From NCBI GenBank assembly GCA_934307185.1, contig CAKRCJ010000003.1, forward strand, positions 1 to 27,252: a DNA stretch of 27,252 bases, given 5' to 3'. The notes beneath the pieces are model-generated. The model saw only the letters and a program-made list of their open reading frames with translations. It ran no database searches and was not told the DNA's origin. This DNA comes from an uncultured Roseburia sp. (lineage in GTDB: Bacteria; Bacillota; Clostridia; Lachnospirales; Lachnospiraceae). Below are positions 21,960 to 27,252 of the stretch, piece by piece. How positions within the stretch are numbered: position 1 is the first letter of the stretch; each line of letters begins with the position of its first letter. A program made the translations under genes and the position numbers.

Positions 21960-23663
21960 ATGAATATAGGACCAATGCTAAATGCTTACCCGGACAGCAT
22001 GGGTGGCACACTTGATGATATTGCTGACTTTTTACAGAAGCCGGAACTAAAAGATGTATTTTCTTCCTGCTATATTCTTCCAAGCTTATTTCACACGGAT
22101 TTAGACAGAGGATTTTCCGTCATTGATTATTCTCTGAATAAGATGTTAGCTTCAAGAGAAGCATTAGATAAACTGGAAGGGCTTGGAATTGACTTAAAGC
22201 TGGATTTTATTTTAAATCATGCATCTGTTTTATCCAGACAGTTTCAGGATATTATTAAAAATGGAGAAAAATCAGAATACCGCGATTTTTTCATTGACTG
22301 GAATAAGTTCTGGGAAGGCTGTGGGGAGATGACAGACGAAGGTTATATAAAACCGGACCAGAAATATATTAAGGATATGTTTTTCAGGAAACCGGGACTT
22401 CCGATTTTAATGGTGAGATTTCCGGACGGAAGAGACGTTCCGTACTGGAATACCTTTTATCAGGAGGTAAGCTATCGCAGCACAGATGCACAGGATTTTA
22501 TGCAGACAGCCGGGATACAGTATACAGAAGCAGTTCTTCTGGCGGAGTTAATGAACTCGCAGACAGCAGAAGGAAAGAAACCGGCAGAAATTCTTTCTGA
22601 TGAAAAAAACAGTGCAGTTGTCAGTTATCTGACCGGAGAAGAAAAGAAAAAAATTATTGATTACATGGAAGCGAACAGACGTTATCTTGGACAAATGGAC
22701 TTAAACATCAAGTCTCCACTTGTATGGGAATTTTATGAGAATACGTTAAAAACGTTGGCAGGATATGGTGCTAAAATTGTACGTCTTGATGCGTTTGCTT
22801 ATGCACCAAAGGAACCGGGCGAGAAAAACTTTTTAAATGAACCGGGAACATGGGACTTACTGGAAAAGGTACGAGAGCTGGCAGATAAATATCAGTTGAC
22901 ATTACTTCCGGAAATTCATGCAAGCTACGCTGAGAAAAATTATGAACAGATTGCGAAAAAAGGTTATATGACTTACGATTTCTTTCTTCCGGGATTAATT
23001 ATTGATGCGTTGGAAAGCGGAGAGGGAACACATCTTGCGGACTGGGCAAAGGAGCTCACAGATAAAAATATTCATACGGTAAACATGCTAGGCTGTCACG
23101 ATGGAATTCCGCTTCTTGATTTGAAGGGACTGCTTTCCGAGGAACGTATACAGAATTTAATTGATACGGTTGTCGGAAGGGGCGGCTATGTCAAAGACCT
23201 CCACGGACAGAAAAATATGTACTATCAGGTAAATGCCACCTATTACAGTGCATTAGGCGAAGATGATAATAAAATGCTTCTTGCAAGAGCATTACAGCTT
23301 TTCATGCCGGGGAAACCACAGATTTGGTATCTGGATCTTTTTGCAGGCAAAAACGATCATGAAGCAGTAAAACGTGCCGGGGCAGGCGGGCACAAAGAGA
23401 TTAACCGTACCAATCTTTCGAAAGAGCAGATGGAAAAAGCATTAGAACAGCCGGTGGTAAAAAGACAGTTAGAAATGTTACGTTTCCGCAGTACCTTTCC
23501 TGCTTTTGCAAAGGAAAGCAAAATTACGGTAACAGCCCATGGCAATGAAATGGAATTTGTGTGGGAGAATAACGGATATGAGGCAGTACTTACTGCAAAT
23601 TTAAAAACTTTTGAATATCAGATTACAGAGAGTACACCAGACGGACAGAAAAAGACAATATAA
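21960..23663 (+). CDS. GH13 subfamily 18 alpha-glucoside phosphorylase (sucrose phosphorylase-like)
   Basis: This 567-residue enzyme has the GH13_18 layout. The nucleophile is Asp277 in VRLDAFAYA, the acid/base is Glu318 in PEIHASY, and the transition-state Asp381 is in GCHDGIPLLDL. The segment YYQVNATYYSAL and FMPGKPQIWY further on are typical of sucrose phosphorylases. These cleave an alpha-glucoside with phosphate, yielding glucose 1-phosphate and saving ATP. Relatives also act on sucrose 6'-phosphate, glucosylglycerate or glucosylglycerol, so the acceptor is open. It is longer than the roughly 490-500 residue sucrose phosphorylases because of an insert around 110-235. ATG 21960 follows GAGGAAGGAAG within the kinase-like gene end. 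There is no signal peptide, so it works in the cytoplasm. Confidence 0.88.
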   Translation: MNIGPMLNAYPDSMGGTLDDIADFLQKPELKDVFSSCYILPSLFHTDLDRGFSVIDYSLNKMLASREALDKLEGLGIDLKLDFILNHASVLSRQFQDIIKNGEKSEYRDFFIDWNKFWEGCGEMTDEGYIKPDQKYIKDMFFRKPGLPILMVRFPDGRDVPYWNTFYQEVSYRSTDAQDFMQTAGIQYTEAVLLAELMNSQTAEGKKPAEILSDEKNSAVVSYLTGEEKKKIIDYMEANRRYLGQMDLNIKSPLVWEFYENTLKTLAGYGAKIVRLDAFAYAPKEPGEKNFLNEPGTWDLLEKVRELADKYQLTLLPEIHASYAEKNYEQIAKKGYMTYDFFLPGLIIDALESGEGTHLADWAKELTDKNIHTVNMLGCHDGIPLLDLKGLLSEERIQNLIDTVVGRGGYVKDLHGQKNMYYQVNATYYSALGEDDNKMLLARALQLFMPGKPQIWYLDLFAGKNDHEAVKRAGAGGHKEINRTNLSKEQMEKALEQPVVKRQLEMLRFRSTFPAFAKESKITVTAHGNEMEFVWENNGYEAVLTANLKTFEYQITESTPDGQKKTI

Positions 23664-23679
23664 ATGAGGAGAGTGTCGC

Positions 23680-24786
23680 ATGAATTACAATATCAATGAA
23701 CAAAAGCTTGGTTTCGACCGTGTCCTTCCATGGGAAGGACAGGTTCCGGCACTTGTAAAGGAAGGAGAGCGTTATTTTCTCCAGATTGCAGCTCCGGAAG
23801 CGAAAAAAGTAACATTTGTAATGAATGAAGAAGAATTTCCATGTACCAGGGAAGAAAAAGGCATCTGGAGACTGGAATATACGCTCCGTGTTGGAATTCA
23901 GTATGTACAATTAAAAATTGATGATGTGGAAGTAATTACCCCGCTATTACCGATTACTTACGGATACAGCCGTCCATATAACTATGTGGCACTTGAAGAA
24001 CCGGAAGATTTTTATCAGCTAAAAAATGTTCCTCATGGCAGTGTCCGCAGGGAATACTTTTTTTCGGAAATTACCGGTGAGTGGGAAAGCTGTATCGTGT
24101 ATACACCATACTGTTATGAGGAGGAGAAAGACAGGGAGTTCCCGGTTCTTTATCTTCAACATGGACATGGGGAAAATGAAGTCGGTTGGACGGCTTCTGG
24201 AAAAGTGAACTTTATACTGGATAATTTGATTGCAGAGAAAAAAGCAGTTCCAATGGTGATTGTCATGAGCAATGGAATGGTTCAGACGATAAATCAGGAA
24301 GGAAAAAGAATTGTTGATTTTAAGCTGTTGGAAAAACAACTGATCACAGACATTATTCCTTATATTGAACAGAAATTCCGTGTTGGAAAAACAAAAGAGA
24401 TGCGTGCAATGGCAGGACTTTCCATGGGTTCTTTGCAGACAAGCATTACCGGATTTTTACATCCGGAGTATTTTAGTTCGCTTGGTATTTTCAGCGGATT
24501 TGTAACGGATATTATTCAGGGAAGCCCACTTGATATGGCACATGATGAAAAAAGTAAAAATGAGCACCTGAAAATACTGGATAATGCAAAAGCATTTGAA
24601 GATACTTTTGATGTGTACTTCCGGGCAATGGGAGATAAGGATCCATTTTGGGAGAATTTTGCTCATGATGATAAAATGCTGCTGGAAAAGGACATAAAGC
24701 AAATCAGAAAAGTTTATCCGGGAACGCATGATTGGAATGTATGGAGAATGTGCATCAGGGATTTTGCACAGTTAATTTTTAAATAA
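23680..24786 (+). CDS. CE1/enterochelin esterase-like hydrolase with N-terminal beta domain
   Basis: This 368-residue protein has an N-terminal immunoglobulin-like beta domain of about 105 residues (KVTFVMNEEEFPC, RLEYTL, VQLKIDD), as in Fes and bacterial feruloyl/acetyl esterases, then an alpha/beta hydrolase domain. The nucleophile is Ser248 in AGLSMGSL, the His is His350 in GTHDWNVW, and the oxyanion loop is LQHGHGENEVGW. It probably cleaves an ester on a larger, acylated glycoside, the beta domain helping to hold it. There is no signal peptide. It starts 16 bases after the phosphorylase stop with GAGGAGAG as ribosome site. The exact ester (acetyl, cinnamoyl, other) cannot be told. Confidence 0.85.
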   Translation: MNYNINEQKLGFDRVLPWEGQVPALVKEGERYFLQIAAPEAKKVTFVMNEEEFPCTREEKGIWRLEYTLRVGIQYVQLKIDDVEVITPLLPITYGYSRPYNYVALEEPEDFYQLKNVPHGSVRREYFFSEITGEWESCIVYTPYCYEEEKDREFPVLYLQHGHGENEVGWTASGKVNFILDNLIAEKKAVPMVIVMSNGMVQTINQEGKRIVDFKLLEKQLITDIIPYIEQKFRVGKTKEMRAMAGLSMGSLQTSITGFLHPEYFSSLGIFSGFVTDIIQGSPLDMAHDEKSKNEHLKILDNAKAFEDTFDVYFRAMGDKDPFWENFAHDDKMLLEKDIKQIRKVYPGTHDWNVWRMCIRDFAQLIFK

Positions 24787-24800
24787 TATGAGGGAAAAAC

Positions 24801-25604
24801 ATGGCTTTTTTACAGTTGGAATATAAATCAGAAGCACTAATGCGTGGAGTGAGTGTTAAAGTCATTCTTCCATCGGATGGAATGGCGGGAAAATGGAAAC
24901 CGCCGTACAGGACGTTGTATCTGCTGCCGGGCTACAGCGCTACGGCAACAGAACTAATAACATATCTTGGGTTAAGGGGACAGTCAGAGTTAAAAGGGAT
25001 TGCAATTGTCCTTCCGGACGGAGAAAATTTATTTTATCAGGATATGCCGGACCGCATGACATTTTATAGTACTTATGTGGGAAAAGAATTAGTAGAAGTA
25101 ACCAGAAAATTATTTCCACTTTCAGAAAAACGTGAAGACACGTTTATTGGCGGAATTTCCATGGGTGGCTATGGGGCGTTATATAACGGTTTTAAATATC
25201 GTGATACCTTTTCAAAAGTAGTGGCTTTTTCACCGGCTGCGGATGCCTATATGCTATTAGCAGAAGCGGATGCACCGGGATTTTCAAAAGAGCAGTTCTG
25301 TGGAATTTTCGGAAGTAAAGAAAAGTATTATGGCAGTGAATGTGATATGTGTGCACAATGGACAAGAAAAGATGTGGACAACAGACCGGAACTGTTTTTA
25401 TGTTGTGGAAAAGAAGACCGTGCAGTGTATAAAGCAGTAGAAAAATTTGAAGCAGCCTTAAAGCAGGCGGGGATTGGGCATGTGTACAAAGAAGGACATG
25501 GCGATCATGAGTTTTATTACTGGGAGCAGAGGATGGATGCGGCATTCTCGTTTTTAGCAGGAATAGAAGAAGGAACGAAAGATAAATTATTAATACCAGA
25601 TTAA
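24801..25604 (+). CDS. CE1-like esterase, copy 2
   Basis: This 267-residue esterase is a diverged relative of the enzyme at 20159 and starts almost alike (MAFLQLEYKSEAL compared with MALLQVNTYSMAL). The catalytic residues are Ser120 in GGISMGGYG, Asp206 in CGKEDRAV and His236 in GHGDHEFYYW, with the loop LLPGYSATATE where copy 1 has LLHGFSGSTQDW: the loop His is replaced by Pro. That change may alter the oxyanion pocket and the substrate. It is cytoplasmic by lack of a signal peptide. It starts 14 bases after the previous stop with a GAGGGAAA ribosome site. Three esterases in one operon point to a substrate with several different ester groups. Confidence 0.87.
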   Translation: MAFLQLEYKSEALMRGVSVKVILPSDGMAGKWKPPYRTLYLLPGYSATATELITYLGLRGQSELKGIAIVLPDGENLFYQDMPDRMTFYSTYVGKELVEVTRKLFPLSEKREDTFIGGISMGGYGALYNGFKYRDTFSKVVAFSPAADAYMLLAEADAPGFSKEQFCGIFGSKEKYYGSECDMCAQWTRKDVDNRPELFLCCGKEDRAVYKAVEKFEAALKQAGIGHVYKEGHGDHEFYYWEQRMDAAFSFLAGIEEGTKDKLLIPD

Positions 25605-25617
25605 GGTGGAAAAAACG

Positions 25618-26361
25618 ATGAACTACCGGATAGAACAATTAAATCAGCATACGTGGTGTATTGAAGAATATGATGAAAACGCCAGTTCATACATGTACCT
25701 TTTGGAAGGAAAAACGAGGGCATTATTAATTGATACAGGCTTCGGAACAATTCCGTTAAAGAAAATCTGCGAAGAACTTACAGCGGCTCCAATTACGGTG
25801 GCACTGACACATGGTCATGTGGACCATATCGGTGGAACCGGGGCATTTGAAGATGTATGGTTTGCAAAAGAGGACGAGTCTCTTTATCAGGCACACAGCA
25901 AAGATGCGGTGCGTCGCATTTTTACAAGGGAAAAGATTTTACCGGTAAAGGAAGCATGTAATTTTTTTATGCCGGATATGACATTTGAGTTGGGAGAGCG
26001 GGAAATTCAGGTTATTAAAACACCGGGACATTCTGTAGGTTCTGTATGTTTTCTGGATAGAAAAAACAGGTGGCTATTTACCGGAGATACCTGTTGTAAG
26101 GCACATGTATTGTTGCAGATGGAATATGCTGCGCCTATGACAGTTTACCGGGAGACATTAAAGAAGTTACTTGATATAGAAACTTTATATGATGTTACAT
26201 GGCCGGGGCATCATGCCAAACCAGTTGAAAAAGAAATAATACATGATTTTCTGACTGCAGTAAATGGAATTTTAGATGGAACAATGGAAGGAAGTTATGT
26301 AGAACTTCCAATGGGAACAGCTAAATTACTGGAGTATAAAGAAATCGGAATTGAATATTAG
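25618..26361 (+). CDS. Metallo-beta-lactamase fold hydrolase (glyoxalase II-like)
   Basis: This 247-residue protein carries a full two-metal site: THGHVDHIGG with His65, His67, Asp69 and His70, then His138 in TPGHSVGS, Asp157 in FTGDTC and His198 in WPGHHAK. It belongs to the glyoxalase II-like branch that hydrolyses thioesters, lactones or phosphoesters. I preferred ATG 25618 over GTG 25606 because AAGGTGGA at 25603-25610 is the ribosome site of the ATG. It ends the esterase-phosphorylase run. A lactonase or thioesterase step on a product of the pathway would fit, but this is inference. Confidence 0.87.
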   Translation: MNYRIEQLNQHTWCIEEYDENASSYMYLLEGKTRALLIDTGFGTIPLKKICEELTAAPITVALTHGHVDHIGGTGAFEDVWFAKEDESLYQAHSKDAVRRIFTREKILPVKEACNFFMPDMTFELGEREIQVIKTPGHSVGSVCFLDRKNRWLFTGDTCCKAHVLLQMEYAAPMTVYRETLKKLLDIETLYDVTWPGHHAKPVEKEIIHDFLTAVNGILDGTMEGSYVELPMGTAKLLEYKEIGIEY

Positions 26362-26409
26362 ATTAAATTTATACTTGCATTTGATAGATTAATGTGATAA
26401 AGTGTCGTT

Positions 26410-26455
26410 AACGCAAAGGAGCGTTCGAAAGAACTCCCTTTGCGTTATTTTTTTT
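26410..26455 (+). terminator. Strong terminator hairpin touching the OppA-type ribosome site
   Basis: AACGCAAAG at 26410-26418 pairs with CTTTGCGTT at 26438-26446, extended by GAG/CTC across a one-base bulge, and eight T run at 26448-26455. The AGGAGG ribosome site of the next gene starts three bases later, so no promoter fits between. Transcription of the binding-protein gene has to pass this hairpin. Confidence 0.85.
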
Positions 26456-26471
26456 ATAGGAGGAAAATATT

Positions 26472-27252
26472 ATGAAAAAGACCAAAGCAGTTTTAGCGTT
26501 GTTGATGGCTGGAACAATGATGCTTGGTGTTGTGGGTTGTGGCAGCAGCAGTGATGCAGCCGGAACAGGAAGTGTTACAACTGGAACAGAAAGCACAGGT
26601 CAGGATACAGCAGCGGCAAGTTCATCAGACATGAACGTAATGTTAGAGACACCGGTGGAGTCATTAGACCCACAGCAGGCGACAGATGGAACTTCATTTG
26701 AAGTAATTGCAGATTACACAGACGGATTAATGCAGATGGATGCAGATGGACAGGCGGTTCCGGCGATTGCAGAAAGTTATGAACTTTCGGATGACGGACT
26801 TACTTATACTTTCCATCTCCGCAGTGATGCAAAATGGAGCAATGGAACACCAGTAACGGCAGCAGATTTTGTTTTTGCATGGCAGAGAGCAGTTGATCCT
26901 GCAGTTGCATCTGAATATGCATACATGTTAAGTGATATAGGACAGATTAAGAATGCGGCAGAGATTATTGCCGGTGATATGGATAAAAGTGAACTTGGAG
27001 TTACAGCAGTAGATGATACAACCCTTCAGGTTGAATTAAATGTTCCGGTAAGCTATTTCTTGTCATTAATGTATTTCCCGACATTTTATCCTGTAAATGA
27101 GGAATTTTTCAATTCCTGCGGTGATACATTTGCAACAAGTCCGGAGACAACACTTTCTAATGGAGCTTTTATATTAGATTCTTATGAACCGGCAGCAACA
27201 GCATTCCATCTTACAAAGAATGCAGATTACTATGACTCAGACAGAGTACAGC
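26472..27252 (+). CDS. Family 5 (OppA-type) solute-binding lipoprotein, 5' part
   Basis: The window ends inside this gene; 260 codons are present. A signal peptide with lipobox VVGC gives lipidated Cys23, followed by a Ser/Gly/Thr linker. The mature start with ETPVESLDPQQATD is the typical family-5 motif of OppA/DppA peptide-binding proteins, followed by AIAESYELSDDGLTYTFHLR and the WSNGTPVTAADFVFAWQRAVDP signature. The product binds peptides or, in some members, glycosides or nickel outside the membrane. AGGAGG at 26458-26463 precedes ATG 26472. Partner permease and ATPase genes, if any, lie beyond the window. It follows the esterase operon but is separated by a strong hairpin, so it may belong to a separate peptide importer. 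Confidence 0.9.
   Translation, partial: MKKTKAVLALLMAGTMMLGVVGCGSSSDAAGTGSVTTGTESTGQDTAAASSSDMNVMLETPVESLDPQQATDGTSFEVIADYTDGLMQMDADGQAVPAIAESYELSDDGLTYTFHLRSDAKWSNGTPVTAADFVFAWQRAVDPAVASEYAYMLSDIGQIKNAAEIIAGDMDKSELGVTAVDDTTLQVELNVPVSYFLSLMYFPTFYPVNEEFFNSCGDTFATSPETTLSNGAFILDSYEPAATAFHLTKNADYYDSDRVQ

Noticed and set aside
1..27252. CRISPR arrays, tRNA or rRNA genes, insertion sequences, prophage genes
   Set aside because: No regularly spaced repeats, no tRNA- or rRNA-like sequence, no transposase or integrase frame was seen on either strand.

Overview
The window looks like chromosome of a low-GC, single-membrane Firmicute, most likely a gut-type Clostridia of the Lachnospiraceae kind. The reasons are A/T-rich codon use, strong AGGAGG-type ribosome sites, lipoproteins with LxxC lipoboxes, YesM/YesN-type two-component genes next to an LplABC-type sugar importer without its own ATPase, and CE1-like esterases beside a GH13_18 phosphorylase. 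The genus cannot be fixed from sequence reading alone.

Layout. Positions 1-4530 hold the tail of an OmpR-type regulator, a short membrane histidine kinase, and a MacB/FtsX-type ABC transporter (ATPase plus an 887-residue permease), a layout typical of antimicrobial-peptide sensing and export. Positions 4531-5081 have no plus-strand gene but are not empty: there is a strong two-way terminator, a 22-residue four-cysteine peptide gene on the minus strand with an excellent ribosome site and its own promoter, three TTGTAACA-like boxes, and a divergent promoter. Positions 5082-8321 encode a second OmpR-type regulator and a large sensor kinase. Positions 8330-9031 hold a terminator and the wreck of a sensor-HAMP-GGDEF diguanylate cyclase gene. 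Positions 9044-10837 encode a family-6-like uracil/hypoxanthine-DNA glycosylase and a UPF0597/CyuA-type cysteine desulfidase.

Positions 10848-17673 hold a YesM-like kinase, a YesN-like AraC regulator, a sugar-binding lipoprotein and two LplB/LplC-type permeases. Positions 17862-20060 encode two NIF3-family metal proteins flanking a DUF3237 protein. Positions 20159-26361 form a tight run: esterase, P-loop kinase-like protein, GH13_18 phosphorylase, two more esterases and a metallo-beta-lactamase-fold hydrolase. The window ends in an OppA-type binding lipoprotein whose leader contains a terminator hairpin.

How it may work together (inference). The YesMN pair senses an external sugar ligand and induces the importer and the downstream enzymes. 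Three esterases with an alpha-glucoside phosphorylase suggest use of acylated glucosides, perhaps acyl-sucroses: esterases strip the acyl groups and the phosphorylase splits the glucoside. The NIF3, DUF3237, kinase-like and MBL proteins would handle the released aglycone or a further intermediate, but their reactions are not known. The most striking unannotated item is the divergent four-cysteine mini-peptide at 4706-4774.
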